DNA of 61,769 nucleotides from Synechococcus sp. UW140 (GTDB lineage: Bacteria > Cyanobacteriota > Cyanobacteriia > PCC-6307 > Cyanobiaceae): the NCBI GenBank assembly GCA_945872185.1, contig CAMBZX010000002.1, positions 1 to 61,769 on the forward strand, in the 5' to 3' direction. Each line of letters begins with the position of its first letter. The stretch's first letter is position 1. Below, piece by piece: positions 27,013 through 35,652 of the stretch. The notes below the pieces were generated by a model. The model was not told the origin of the DNA and made no database searches. It saw only the letters and a program-made list of their open reading frames with translations. The position numbers and the translations under genes are program-made.

Positions 27013-27813
27013 ATGGCTCCGCTCCGCATCCTGATCAGCAACGACGACGGGGTGTTCGCCGCTGGCATCCAGGCCCTGGCGGCCGAAGCGGTGGGCCGCG
27101 GCCATCAGGTCACGGTGGTCTGCCCCGACCAGGAACGCTCGGCCACCGGCCATGGCCTCACCCTGCAGTCGCCCCTGCGGGCCGAACGGGCCGACGAGCT
27201 GTTCGCCCCTGGTGTCAGGGCCTGGGCCTGCAGCGGCACCCCCTCGGACTGCGTCAAGCTGGCCCTGTTCCGCCTGCTGGAGGAACCGCCCGATCTGGTG
27301 CTCTCCGGCATCAACCACGGCCCCAACCTGGGCACCGATGTGCTCTATTCCGGCACCGTGGCCGCGGCGATGGAGGGCACGATCGAGGGCTTTCCGGCCC
27401 TGGCGGTGAGTAGTGCTGATTTCCAGTGGCGCCATTTCCAACCGGCGGCCGCCCTGGCCCTCACCGTGGCCGAGTCGATGCACGGGGCCGGCTGGCCTGA
27501 AGGCCTGCTGCTCAATCTCAATGTGCCGCCGCTGCCTGCGGAAGCGATCGGCCCGCTGCGCTGGTGCCGCACGGCGGTGCGGCGCTACGTCGACCAGTTC
27601 GACAAGCGGGTCGATCCCCGCGGCCGCACCTATTACTGGCTGGCCGGCGAAGTGGCCAACGATCTCGAAGCCCAGGTGGCCGGACCCGCCGACTGGCCGA
27701 TTGATGTGGCCTGGCTCGACGAAGGCGGCGCTTCGCTCACGCCACTGCAACCGGAACTGCTCTGGCGTGGCCTCACCCAGAGCCTGCCGGCGGCGGCGAG
27801 CCTGGGCGGCTGA
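27013..27813 (+). CDS. surE: 5'/3'-nucleotidase SurE
   Basis: SurE is a metal-dependent phosphatase acting on nucleoside monophosphates. From the ATG at 27013 the 266-residue protein begins [13 protein letters not shown], with the metal-binding Asp11-Asp12. [25 protein letters not shown] and [20 protein letters not shown] follow, all family signatures. A TTG at 26989 is in frame but adds only eight unconserved residues. It is convergent with DUF3611, 19 bp apart. Confidence 0.95.
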   Translation: MAPLRILISNDDGVFAAGIQALAAEAVGRGHQVTVVCPDQERSATGHGLTLQSPLRAERADELFAPGVRAWACSGTPSDCVKLALFRLLEEPPDLVLSGINHGPNLGTDVLYSGTVAAAMEGTIEGFPALAVSSADFQWRHFQPAAALALTVAESMHGAGWPEGLLLNLNVPPLPAEAIGPLRWCRTAVRRYVDQFDKRVDPRGRTYYWLAGEVANDLEAQVAGPADWPIDVAWLDEGGASLTPLQPELLWRGLTQSLPAAASLGG

Positions 27814-27832
27814 AGCGGCCGGCAGAACGGCC

Positions 27833-28465
27833 TCAGGCGCGCCGGTACACCCGCTGCAGCAGCCAGAGACTGAACAGCAGGCCGATCAGGTGAGCGAACA
27901 ACACCTGGGTGTTACCCAGAACGGCCAGCATTTCGATCGAGGTGATCGGCAGCCCCACCACCCGGCCGGCCACCCCGGGGGCCCCCTGAATCTGGGCGCC
28001 AAAGAAGCCCGGCACCTGTTGGGAAGCCTGCACAAACAGGCTGCCCGCCAGGGACTGGTAGCCCACCACCGCCAGGGTCAGGCCCACCAGATCGGCCAGC
28101 ACGCCCCGCTTGATCAGACGGGCTGTTTCGCCCTTGCTGGGCCGTACCGGGCTGGCCAGGGCCCGGCCGCAGCGGATCACCAGGCCGCTCTGCCAGATGC
28201 ACCAGAGCAGCACGAAGAACGAGAGGGTGGTGAGCGACAGGCCCGGACCCAGGCCCAAGGCCCGGGCTGAATTGGCCGCCAGCCGGCCACCGATGTTGTT
28301 GAACAGCAGCACCCCCACCACCACCACCGCCAGCACCACCTGGGTCCAGAGGCGGATCCAGGCCATGCGGCGCACGGCCGCGGCAATCAGCTGCAGATCC
28401 AGACGATCAACCATCGGGGAGTCAGGCGGACCGCGACGCGGCCGGTAGGCATCCAAACTTGCCAT
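27833..28465 (-). CDS. DUF3611 membrane protein
   Basis: The 210-residue integral membrane protein has about four hydrophobic segments (near 30-55, 68-90, 112-135 and 178-200) and matches the DUF3611 family found in cyanobacteria and chloroplasts. Characteristic blocks are RMAWIRLWTQVVLAVVVVGV and ITSIEMLAVLGNTQVLFAHL. The ATG at 28465 is used; the much longer open frame running upstream is antisense to ribF and rejected. The role is unknown. It is divergent from ribF with 30 bp between starts, so their promoters must overlap. Confidence 0.88.
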   Translation of the reverse strand: MASLDAYRPRRGPPDSPMVDRLDLQLIAAAVRRMAWIRLWTQVVLAVVVVGVLLFNNIGGRLAANSARALGLGPGLSLTTLSFFVLLWCIWQSGLVIRCGRALASPVRPSKGETARLIKRGVLADLVGLTLAVVGYQSLAGSLFVQASQQVPGFFGAQIQGAPGVAGRVVGLPITSIEMLAVLGNTQVLFAHLIGLLFSLWLLQRVYRRA

Positions 28466-28495
28466 GGGAGGATCCTGCTGGCGAGGTTCGCGTCG

Positions 28496-29557
28496 TTGAT
28501 TCCGCTTCACAACCCCAGCGATGCCCTGCGCCCCACCGCCATCGCGCTGGGCAGTTTCGATGGTCTGCATCGCGGCCATCGCCGTGTGATCGCCGCCGTC
28601 GTCCCGCCCGAGCCAACGCCGGCCGAGGCGGCGGCCACCGGCCAGGCGGCGGCCCAGCCCATTCCCACAGTGGTGAGCTTCTGGCCCCACCCGCGCGAGG
28701 TGCTCCATGGCGAGCCGCGGCTGCGGCTGGATCTGCCGACCGAAAAACTGGAGGCCCTGGAGCCCCTCGGCATCCGCCAGCTGGTGCTGGTGCCCTTCGA
28801 TCGGGCCCTGGCGGCCCTGGCGCCTGAGGCCTTCGTGGAGCAGGTGCTGGTGGACCAGTTGCAGGCCCGCCGCATCGCCGTCGGTGACAACTTTCGCTTC
28901 GGCGCCGGCCGCTGTGGCGATGCCGCCGAGCTGGCCCGCCTCGGCGCCCGCCATGGCATCGCCGTCACCGTGCTGCCCATGCTCTTCGATGGAGCCGAAC
29001 GGGTGAGCAGCAGCCGCATCCGCCGGGCCCTGGCCGCCGGCCGCATCAGCGAAGCCCGCCGGCTGCTGGAGCGGCCCTATCGCTTCAGCGGACTGGTGGT
29101 GAGAGGCCGCGGCCTGGGCCGTGGCCTGGGTTGGCCCACCGCCAATCTGGCGGTGGATGGCCGCAAGTTCCTGCCCCAGGAGGGGGTTTATGCCGCCCTG
29201 GCCTGGTTGGAGAGTGGCGAGCCGGGGATGGCCTGCGGCGAAGCGATGGCAGCCGTAATGAACCTGGGCCCCCAGCCCACGGTCGATCCGCTGGCCGCCT
29301 CGGCCGTGGAGGTGCATCTGCTGGATCGCCAGATCGAGCTGGTGGGAGCCTCGCTGCGGGTGGAACCGATCCAGTTGCTGCGCCAGCAGCAACGCTTCGC
29401 CAGCCTGGAGGCCCTCAGCGCCCAGATCGGCGCCGATGTCGCCGCCGCCCGCCAGCTCCTCTCTGCGCTCCAGGGCTCACCCCTAGCCGCTGGGATAGGC
29501 ATGGGTGAGACCCCAGCCGATGAAGGCGGCGATGCCCCCCAGCAGCAAGATGCCTGA
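28496..29557 (+). CDS. ribF: bifunctional riboflavin kinase / FAD synthetase
   Basis: RibF makes FMN and then FAD. The N-terminal FAD synthetase domain has ALGSFDGLHRGHR (nucleotidyltransferase GxxHxGH region) and SSSRIRRALAAGRI. The C-terminal riboflavin kinase domain has GRGLGRGLGWPTANL and VMNLGPQPTV. It starts at a TTG (28496), the only candidate close enough to GSFDGLHRGH. The C-terminal 25 residues (after about GSPLAAGIG) lie over an antisense small gene and look unconserved. An Ala/Pro-rich loop at about 40-58 is longer than usual. Confidence 0.94.
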   Translation: MIPLHNPSDALRPTAIALGSFDGLHRGHRRVIAAVVPPEPTPAEAAATGQAAAQPIPTVVSFWPHPREVLHGEPRLRLDLPTEKLEALEPLGIRQLVLVPFDRALAALAPEAFVEQVLVDQLQARRIAVGDNFRFGAGRCGDAAELARLGARHGIAVTVLPMLFDGAERVSSSRIRRALAAGRISEARRLLERPYRFSGLVVRGRGLGRGLGWPTANLAVDGRKFLPQEGVYAALAWLESGEPGMACGEAMAAVMNLGPQPTVDPLAASAVEVHLLDRQIELVGASLRVEPIQLLRQQQRFASLEALSAQIGADVAAARQLLSALQGSPLAAGIGMGETPADEGGDAPQQQDA

Positions 29558-29605
29558 CACCAGCGCCAGCATGGGGTTGTCGGACCCGTTTGGATCGGTG
29601 GCCAT
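29483..29605 (-). CDS. 40-residue single-span membrane protein
   Basis: The minus strand encodes MATDPNGSDNPMLALVSGIL followed by LLGGIAAFIGWGLTHAYPSG and a TAG stop. There is one hydrophobic helix (about residues 12-33) with a polar N terminus and a short C-terminal tail, the build of small thylakoid or cytoplasmic membrane subunits. The ATG at 29605 is preceded by plausible spacing but no strong ribosome site. The first 48 bp are outside ribF and the rest is antisense to its last 75 bp. The clean start, helix and stop make it likely real; I do not recognise a named family. Confidence 0.6.
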   Translation of the reverse strand: MATDPNGSDNPMLALVSGILLLGGIAAFIGWGLTHAYPSG

Positions 29606-29640
29606 CGCTCTGCCGCAATCGCTCACAGCCTAGACAGGGT

Positions 29641-30738
29641 ATGGAACGTGCTTCTGAGAGCTTCGTGACGCATCAGTCCAGCGCCAGCCTGCGCCTGCTC
29701 GACGCCAACCTCGATCGGGCTCGCGAAGGGCTGAGGGTGCTGGAAGACTGGTGCCGCTTCGCCCTGGACCGCCCCGATCTGGTGGCCCGCACCAAGGATC
29801 TGCGCCAGCGGCTGGGCCGCCAGCATCACGAACGCTTCAAGCTGGCGCGCCACAGCGCCAGTGATCCGGCGGCGGGGCTGGCTCACCCGGCCCAGCTGGA
29901 ACGACTGGACGACTCCGCCGTGCTGGCGGCCAATGCCGCCCGCGTGCAGGAGGCCCTGCGGGTGCTCGAGGAGTTCGGCCGCCGCGATGAAAGCGAATTG
30001 GCCAGGGAAGCCGCAGCCATCCGCTATCTCGTCTACGACCTCGAGGTGGACCTGATCCAGGCCTCACGGCTCGGTCTGGGCCGGCGGGAGCTGCTGCGCC
30101 GCGCTCACCTTTATCTGGTCACCAGTCCGGTGCCGAATCTGGAGGAGGTGGTGGCGACAGCCCTGGCGGCGGGTGTGCGCCTGGTGCAATACCGGGCCAA
30201 GGAACCCGGCAGCCCCGGCGCGACGGCCGCGTCCCCCCTCGACGATTCGCAGCGCCTGCAGCAGGCCCGCCGCCTCAAAACCCTCTGCGCCCAGGCCGGC
30301 GCCCTGTTTCTGGTCAACGACCGCATCGACATCGCCCTTGCCGTGGAGGCCGATGGGGTTCATCTGGGGCAGGGGGATCTGCCGCCGGCCGTCGCCCGCC
30401 GCCTGCTGGGGCCCGAACGCCTGATCGGCCGCAGCACCCACCGGCTCGAACAACTGCGGCAAGCGGTGAGCGACGGCTGCGATTACGTGGGGGTGGGGCC
30501 CGTCAATGCCACCCCCACCAAACCAGGCCGCGAGCCGGTGGGGCTCGCCTATGTGAGCCAGGCGACGGCGGAAGCGCCGATTCCCTGCTTCGCCATCGGC
30601 GGCATCGACAGCACCAACCTGGCGGCGGTGCGGGCGGCGGGCGGCACGCGGGTGGCGGTGGTGCGGGCGATCACCGAGGCCCCCGATCCCGCCGCGGCCA
30701 CGGCCGCCCTGCTGGCGGCTCTGGAGGCCGAGGCATGA
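29641..30738 (+). CDS. thiE: thiamine-phosphate synthase with cyanobacterial N-terminal domain
   Basis: ThiE joins the pyrimidine and thiazole halves of thiamin. The C-terminal TIM barrel (about 150-365) has VQYRAKEPGS, LVNDRIDIALAVEADGVHLG, GVGPVNATPTKPG and CFAIGGI. The N-terminal domain (about 10-135; LRLLDANLDRAREGLRVLED) is the extra helical domain seen in many cyanobacterial ThiE proteins. The ATG at 29641 is chosen; a GTG at 29665 is also possible. The stop overlaps the thiS start by 4 bp, so the two are coupled. Confidence 0.95.
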   Translation: MERASESFVTHQSSASLRLLDANLDRAREGLRVLEDWCRFALDRPDLVARTKDLRQRLGRQHHERFKLARHSASDPAAGLAHPAQLERLDDSAVLAANAARVQEALRVLEEFGRRDESELAREAAAIRYLVYDLEVDLIQASRLGLGRRELLRRAHLYLVTSPVPNLEEVVATALAAGVRLVQYRAKEPGSPGATAASPLDDSQRLQQARRLKTLCAQAGALFLVNDRIDIALAVEADGVHLGQGDLPPAVARRLLGPERLIGRSTHRLEQLRQAVSDGCDYVGVGPVNATPTKPGREPVGLAYVSQATAEAPIPCFAIGGIDSTNLAAVRAAGGTRVAVVRAITEAPDPAAATAALLAALEAEA

Positions 30739-30983
30739 GCAGGGATCAGATCAGCAACGCTGGCGAAGCAGCGGCCGAGATCGAAATCCGGGTGAATGGC
30801 GACCGGCGCCTCTGTGCCGCGGGCCAGACGCTGGTGCAGCTGCTCGAGAGCCTCGGCTATCGCCCCCAGCTGGTGGTGGTGGAGTTCAACGGTGCGATCC
30901 TGCCCCGCCAGCACTGGGCCAGCCAACCAGTGGTGGAATCCGACGCGCTGGAGATTGTCACCATTGTTGGGGGTGGTTCCTAG
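30735..30983 (+). CDS. thiS: sulfur carrier protein ThiS with a trailing serine
   Basis: ThiS carries sulfur as a C-terminal thiocarboxylate for thiazole formation. The 82-residue protein shows the ThiS fold pattern: EIRVNGDRRLCAAGQTLVQL, VVVEFNGAILPRQHW and ALEIVTIVGGGS. It overlaps thiE as ATGA. Unusually it ends Gly-Gly-Gly-Ser (ggg ggt ggt tcc tag) rather than Gly-Gly, so the terminal glycine needed for adenylation is not exposed unless Ser is removed. The N terminus is about 15 residues longer than in most homologues, so a later start is possible. Confidence 0.92.
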   Translation: MSRDQISNAGEAAAEIEIRVNGDRRLCAAGQTLVQLLESLGYRPQLVVVEFNGAILPRQHWASQPVVESDALEIVTIVGGGS

Positions 30984-31009
30984 ATTTCCGCCATTCGCTC
31001 CAATCACCC

Positions 31010-31990
31010 ATGGGTCCACGCGCGCTGCGGCGAACGCTCAGCTTGATGGTGGTGCCATTCCTGGTTGCCGCTCTGATGGTGATCGCCCCCAACCCCGCCT
31101 CAGCGGCCAGCGGCGGCCGCATCGGTGGCGGCAGTTTCCGCTCCGCTCCCTCGATGCCCCGCAGCTACGGCGGTGGCTCTTCCCGGGGCTCCTATGGCGG
31201 TGGTTACGGCGGGGGCGGTTATTACGGCGGAGGCGGTGGCTATCGCGGCGGCGGCATGGGATTCCCGTTCATCGTGCCGATCTTCGGCTTTGGCGGCGGC
31301 GGCCTGTTCGGCTTCCTGATCCTGATGGCGATCGTCGGTGTGCTGATCAACGCCGTGCGCGGAATCGGCAGCGGTGGTGGCCCCCGATTGGCCGAGGACG
31401 ATGGCGGTTACGGCGCCATCAGCGCCGATGGGCCGGTGTCGATCGCCCAGATCCAGCTCGGCATGCTCGCCACAGCCCGCGATGTGCAGGAAGATCTACG
31501 CCGCATGGCCGGTTCGGCCGACACCTCCAACAGCGAAGGCCTGCAACGGGTGCTGCAGGAAACCACCCTCGCCCTGCTGCGCCACCCCGATCTCTGGGTC
31601 TACGCCAATGGCGAGGTGGGCCAGGTGCCCTTCGCCAGCGCCGAATCCACCTTCAACCGGCTCTCCATGCAGGAGCGCAGCAAGCTGCAACGTGAACTGA
31701 CCGCCAATGTCGGCGGTCGCCGTTACAGCGAGACGTCCACGGTGGCGGCCGGCAGCAGCAGCGGCGCCAGCGACTACATCGCCGTCACCTTGATCGTGGC
31801 CAGCCGCCGCGGTCTGCCCCTCAAGGGGACCGGCAATGCCGAGGCCCTGCGCGACAGCCTCCAGCAGCTGGGCGCCCTCGGCGCCAACGACCTGCTGGCG
31901 CTGGAAGTGATCTGGCAGCCCGAGGGAGCCGGTGAAGTGCTCAGCAGCGAGGAGCTGATCACCGCCTATCCCGATCTCCAGCATCTCTGA
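31010..31990 (+). CDS. DUF1517 membrane protein with Gly-rich segment
   Basis: The 326-residue protein has a signal/anchor (about 8-35), a Gly/Ser/Tyr-rich stretch (about 36-83; SYGGGSSRGSYGGGYGGGGY), a membrane segment (about 85-115; FGFLILMAIVGVLINAV) and a soluble DUF1517 domain (about 140-326; ISIAQIQLGMLATARDVQ-like, LKGTGNAEALRDSLQQLG). The family is typical of cyanobacteria and plastids with no firm role. It follows thiS by 26 bp and may be on the same transcript. Confidence 0.88.
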   Translation: MGPRALRRTLSLMVVPFLVAALMVIAPNPASAASGGRIGGGSFRSAPSMPRSYGGGSSRGSYGGGYGGGGYYGGGGGYRGGGMGFPFIVPIFGFGGGGLFGFLILMAIVGVLINAVRGIGSGGGPRLAEDDGGYGAISADGPVSIAQIQLGMLATARDVQEDLRRMAGSADTSNSEGLQRVLQETTLALLRHPDLWVYANGEVGQVPFASAESTFNRLSMQERSKLQRELTANVGGRRYSETSTVAAGSSSGASDYIAVTLIVASRRGLPLKGTGNAEALRDSLQQLGALGANDLLALEVIWQPEGAGEVLSSEELITAYPDLQHL

Positions 31991-32028
31991 GCCAGAAGCC
32001 CCAGAACGGATGGGAAGCCTGGGGCCAA

Positions 32029-32754
32029 TCAGGGCGTAGGGACGCCTGGCTCCCTGGCTTCCATCGCCTGGGAACCTGCAGTACCCAGGATTCGCAGGGC
32101 GGCCATGGCGGCGCCGTAGCCGTTGTCGATGTTGACGACGGTGAGGCCGGGGGCACAGCTGGCGAGCATGCCGTGCAAGGCGGCCTTGCCGCCGGCGCTG
32201 ACGCCATAGCCCACCGAGACGGGGACCCCGATCACCGGCTGGGGCAACAGGCCCGCCAACACCGTGGGCAGGGCTCCTTCCATGCCGGCACAGGCGATCA
32301 GCACCCGCGCCCGGCGCAGGCCCTCCAGCTGGGCAAGCAGCCGGTGCAACCCGGCCACACCCACATCCAACAGCAGGTCGCAGGCCACCCCGTGACAATG
32401 GAGGGCCAATTGGGCCTCCGCCGCCACGGCCAGGTCGCTGCTGCCTCCCGCCAGCACCGTCACCCGGCCGAGGCGCGGATCGGGAGCGGGCCAGGTCCCT
32501 GCTGTCAGGCATTTCGCCTCAGGGTGATGGCGCAGACCCGTGGGCTGGCCGGACTCCAGGCTCAGGCCCAGCAGCGCGGCGACGTCCTCGGCCTTGGCCT
32601 GATCCACCCGGGTCACCAGGGCCAACTCACCGGCCTGCTCCAGCTGCTGCAGGATCGCCGCAATCTGGCCGGGGCTCTTGTGTTCCCCCCAGACGGCTTC
32701 CACCATGCCGAGCCGGCGACGGCGATCGAGGTCGAGCCTGGCACCTGGATCCAT
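32029..32754 (-). CDS. larB: LarB-type pyridinium-3,5-biscarboxylate mononucleotide synthase
   Basis: LarB carboxylates and hydrolyses nicotinate adenine dinucleotide in the nickel-pincer cofactor pathway. The 241-residue protein has a short N-terminal helical region (RRRRLGMVEAVWGEHKSPGQ) and a PurE-like C-terminal domain (about 95-235) with VTVLAGGSSDLAVAAEA, CAGMEGALPTVLAGL, GVPVSVGYGVSAGGKAAL and VNIDNGYGAA. It starts 1 bp inside the stop of the TIGR03792 gene (TGATG). larC/larE are not in the window, so whether the full cofactor is made is unknown. Confidence 0.9.
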   Translation of the reverse strand: MDPGARLDLDRRRRLGMVEAVWGEHKSPGQIAAILQQLEQAGELALVTRVDQAKAEDVAALLGLSLESGQPTGLRHHPEAKCLTAGTWPAPDPRLGRVTVLAGGSSDLAVAAEAQLALHCHGVACDLLLDVGVAGLHRLLAQLEGLRRARVLIACAGMEGALPTVLAGLLPQPVIGVPVSVGYGVSAGGKAALHGMLASCAPGLTVVNIDNGYGAAMAALRILGTAGSQAMEAREPGVPTP

Positions 32755-33320
32755 CAGACTTCGGGCCCCGCTGGCTCAGCCGCGGCAACCCCGATCGGCG
32801 GCGGCTCCGAAAGCTCGAGCCCGCTCAGCGATTCAGTCAAGCCGCCGGTGAACTGGTGGGGGAGCAACTCGCCCTCATAGACCAGAGGGAAAGGATTGCC
32901 ACCCAGACCGGACGGCTCCGCCAAGGACGGCTCCGCCAGGGGCGCCGCCGCCCCGAGGCGCACCAGGGCCGCATGGGCCAGCTGCTCAAAGCACGCCTGC
33001 ACCGCCTCAAGCTCCTGGCGGGGAATGGCGAGCCACTGCTCACGGCTGGCCCAGTGGATCAACAGCTGCCCCTCCTCCCTGGCGCCATCCCACTGCAGTT
33101 CGCGGCCCAGGAAGCCGGGTTGTTGCTTCAACCAGGGTTCCCAGCTGCCCTGTTCGGCTTCCAGCCAGGCGCTGCGGGCGGCAGCCGGAACGTGCACGCG
33201 CAGATGCTCCACCACCGCCACCTCCACCCGGCCATCGCCAACGGCGCTGCTGCGCAGGCTGGCGTCGATGTCGGCAATGCCGGCGAAATCAAGGGGAACC
33301 GGCTGACCGTTCAGATCCAT
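32754..33320 (-). CDS. TIGR03792-type cyanobacterial protein
   Basis: The 188-residue protein has the pattern of the TIGR03792 family in its middle (about 40-115): VEHLRVHVPAAARSAWLEAE, WEPWLKQQPGFLGRELQWD and LLIHWASREQWLAIP, resembling a ferredoxin-like monooxygenase fold. The C terminus has a small internal repeat (AEPSLAEPSGLG) and a Pro/Ala tail. The ATG at 33320 is chosen; the frame is open upstream with unconserved sequence. Translationally coupled to larB. Biochemical role unknown. Confidence 0.78.
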   Translation of the reverse strand: MDLNGQPVPLDFAGIADIDASLRSSAVGDGRVEVAVVEHLRVHVPAAARSAWLEAEQGSWEPWLKQQPGFLGRELQWDGAREEGQLLIHWASREQWLAIPRQELEAVQACFEQLAHAALVRLGAAAPLAEPSLAEPSGLGGNPFPLVYEGELLPHQFTGGLTESLSGLELSEPPPIGVAAAEPAGPEV

Positions 33321-33612
33321 CGGCCCCTGAAAAACCAAGGCCCAGCCTAAACAGCGTGCCGCCAGAACCGGTGGGTGTCGAACCAGGAGTCGCGAGCCAG
33401 GAGCCGCAGGCAGGGGAGGGGCCAAGCCACCACAGGTGGGTCGTCCGGCTCCAACCGACTTCAACCCAGGCTCGTTGGTCGGGAACCGGCCAGGAGTGGC
33501 AACCGGCAGGGTGGGACCAGGCCAGAAGCGCAGCCCCAGGGCGTCCTCAAGGAGTCCCCATGGCCAGGAGCCTGCCTCAGCCGATCAAACTGCGGCTGGC
33601 GCCAAGATTCCC

Positions 33613-34098
33613 TCAGGACTGCTGCAGCAAGGCCACCGCATGGCAGGCAATGCCCTCCTCGCGGCCGGTGGGGCCCAGGCCCTCATTGGTGGTGGCCTTG
33701 ACACCCACCTGCGAAGGCTCCAGACCCATGCGGCCGGCAATGGCGGCCCGGATCGCCTCAATGTGGGGCTTGAGTTTGGGCCGCTCCGCCACCACCACCG
33801 TGTCCACGTTGATCACGCTCCAGCCCTGCGCACTGATCAACTCCATCACCCGCTCCAGCAGCTCCAGGCTGTCGGCCCCCTTCCAGCGGGGATCCTCAGG
33901 CGGGAAATGGCGGCCGATGTCGCCGAGGCTCAGGGCGCCCAGCAGCGCATCCATGATGGCGTGCACCAGCACGTCGGCGTCACTGTGGCCATCGAGCCCC
34001 AGGCCCTGCGGGTGCTCGAGGTGTTGCCCCCCCAGGATCAGGGCCCGACCGCTGACGAGGCGGTGGATGTCGTAGCCGTTGCCGATCCGCAGCTTCAT
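33613..34098 (-). CDS. ispF: 2-C-methyl-D-erythritol 2,4-cyclodiphosphate synthase
   Basis: IspF performs the cyclisation step of the MEP isoprenoid pathway. The 161-residue protein has metal ligands Asp10 and His12 (GNGYDIHRL) and His46 (in [20 protein letters not shown]), then [11 protein letters not shown], the [13 protein letters not shown] strand and [20 protein letters not shown]. It is full length. It sits 57 bp downstream of trmD on the same strand, probably the last gene of era - cpcS - trmD - ispF. A 292-bp stretch with no gene separates it from the TIGR03792 gene. Confidence 0.97.
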   Translation of the reverse strand: MKLRIGNGYDIHRLVSGRALILGGQHLEHPQGLGLDGHSDADVLVHAIMDALLGALSLGDIGRHFPPEDPRWKGADSLELLERVMELISAQGWSVINVDTVVVAERPKLKPHIEAIRAAIAGRMGLEPSQVGVKATTNEGLGPTGREEGIACHAVALLQQS

Positions 34099-34155
34099 GG
34101 GGGAGGCGCACCTGTACCGCCACTCTGAGCCGGCGGCGAACCGTGGGGGGTGGGT

Positions 34156-34875
34156 TCAGGACTGATCAGGGTGCTGCTGCGGCTGCTGCTGCCAACGGGC
34201 GAACAGATCGGGCCGGCGCGCGGCGGTGCGATCGCGTTGCTGCTGCAACCGCCAGCGGGCGATGGCGCCGTGGTCACCACTGCGCAGGACCGCCGGCACC
34301 TCCAGCCCCCGGAAGCTGGCCGGGCGGGTGTAGTGGGGATGCTCCAGCAGCAGGGTGCTGTGGCTCTCCTCCTCCAGACAGGCCTCGCTGCCCACGGTGC
34401 CGGGCCGCAGCCGCACCACACCGTTGATGATCGTCGCCGCCGGCAACTCGCCGCCGGTGAGCACGAAGTCGCCGATCGACACCTCCTCATCGGCCAGAGC
34501 GCGGATGCGCTCATCGAAGCCCTCGTAGTGACCGCAGAGCAACACCAGCTGGTCGTAGTCCGTGGCCCAGCGGCGCAGGTCGGCCTGCTGCAGCGGTTGG
34601 CCCTGGGGGCTCATCAGCAGCACCCGGCGCCGCGGCAGCACGGGAATGGCCTCCACGGCCGCATACACCGGTTCGGGCTTAAGCACCATGCCGGCGCCGC
34701 CGCCATAGGGCTCGTCGTCCACCTTGCGGTAGCGATCGAGGGCGTAATCACGGGGATTATGCAGATGCAGCTCGGCGATGCCGCTGGCAAAGGCCCGGCC
34801 GATCACGCCGAGGCCAAGCAGGGGCGCCAAGGCCTCCGGCACCAGGCTCACCACATCAAGGCGCAGGGCACTCAT
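34156..34875 (-). CDS. trmD: tRNA (guanine37-N1)-methyltransferase
   Basis: TrmD methylates G37 of tRNAs with a G at position 36 and prevents frameshifting. The 239-residue SPOUT enzyme has the knot motifs VLLMSPQGQPLQ, LLCGHYEGFDERI and EEVSIGDFVLTGGELPA, and the DDEPYGGGAGMVLKPEP block. Its ATG overlaps the cpcS stop by 4 bp. The C-terminal Gln-rich tail (WQQQPQQHPDQS) is not conserved. Confidence 0.97.
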   Translation of the reverse strand: MSALRLDVVSLVPEALAPLLGLGVIGRAFASGIAELHLHNPRDYALDRYRKVDDEPYGGGAGMVLKPEPVYAAVEAIPVLPRRRVLLMSPQGQPLQQADLRRWATDYDQLVLLCGHYEGFDERIRALADEEVSIGDFVLTGGELPAATIINGVVRLRPGTVGSEACLEEESHSTLLLEHPHYTRPASFRGLEVPAVLRSGDHGAIARWRLQQQRDRTAARRPDLFARWQQQPQQHPDQS

Positions 34876-35600
34876 GCGCCAGATTCGGCGCTGCCCGTCG
34901 GGCGCTTGACGCGACGGATCTCGGAGCTGAAGCTGGCCCGACCGGGGCTGCCGTCGGGCCGCTGCTCAACGCTGCTGCGCAGCCGCAGGTTGGGCTTGGT
35001 GAACCAGATGCGCTCGCGCACGATGGCGCTGGGACCACGAACCGTGAGCTCCAGGCTGCCGTCGGGCCAGAGCTGCCAACGCCCCCCATCAGGCTGGGCC
35101 GCTGCAGGGCCGAGAGCGTCATTGCCTGCTGAGATGGCGCCCAGCGCGGCGGCGCCGGACGCGACGCGGCCTTCAGACCCCCCAGGCTCGGGTACCGCCT
35201 GGCTGCGGAAGGCACCGTCATGGCTGAAGTGCAGCTCGCGGACCAGCCCCCCACCCGGCGGCCGCAGCCGCAGGCCACCGGCCTCACCGCTGGATGCCGG
35301 TTCCAGGTAGGCCACCAGCAACTCAGCCCGCTCCGAGCTGTGCCAGCCATCCCCGTCGCCGACAGCGTCGCTGAGCAGCGCCGAGGCGTCAGGTTCGCGA
35401 CTTTGCGATTCTGCAGCGGGGTTGGCACTAGCCGCAGAGATGGCAGCCAGAGCATCAGGCGCGGGCATGGTTTCACCGCGCTCCAGCTCAAAACAGCTGC
35501 GCAAAGCCAGCCACTCGCCGGCGCAGAAGGCCAGGAAGCTGGCGATGTCCTGGGGAGGGAAGGGGGCCTGGGGGCTGGAGCCGGCGGGGGGAGCTGTCAC
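34872..35600 (-). CDS. CpcS/CpeS-type phycobiliprotein chromophore lyase
   Basis: CpcS-type lyases attach bilins to cysteines of phycobiliproteins. The 242-residue protein matches at both ends: DIASFLAFCAGEWLALRSCF and HSSERAELLVAYLEP near the N-terminal half, then ERIWFTKPNLRLRSSVEQ and GRASFSSEIRRVKRP at the C terminus. Two Ala/Ser/Pro-rich insertions (about 45-85 and 135-170) separate the conserved beta-barrel strands, making it longer than the usual 180-200 residues. It is coupled to trmD (ATGA) and 53 bp downstream of era. Substrate subunit and bilin are not predictable. Confidence 0.85.
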   Translation of the reverse strand: MTAPPAGSSPQAPFPPQDIASFLAFCAGEWLALRSCFELERGETMPAPDALAAISAASANPAAESQSREPDASALLSDAVGDGDGWHSSERAELLVAYLEPASSGEAGGLRLRPPGGGLVRELHFSHDGAFRSQAVPEPGGSEGRVASGAAALGAISAGNDALGPAAAQPDGGRWQLWPDGSLELTVRGPSAIVRERIWFTKPNLRLRSSVEQRPDGSPGRASFSSEIRRVKRPTGSAESGA

Positions 35601-35652
35601 GACGAACGCCAGGAACGGAGCGAGTTGGGGGGCATCCTCTCAGCCGGGTCCC

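Noticed and set aside
28466-29392. Long N-terminal extension of the DUF3611 frame
   Set aside because: It is antisense to ribF, is Gln/Gly/His-rich and has no similarity to the family; the ATG at 28465 gives the normal protein.
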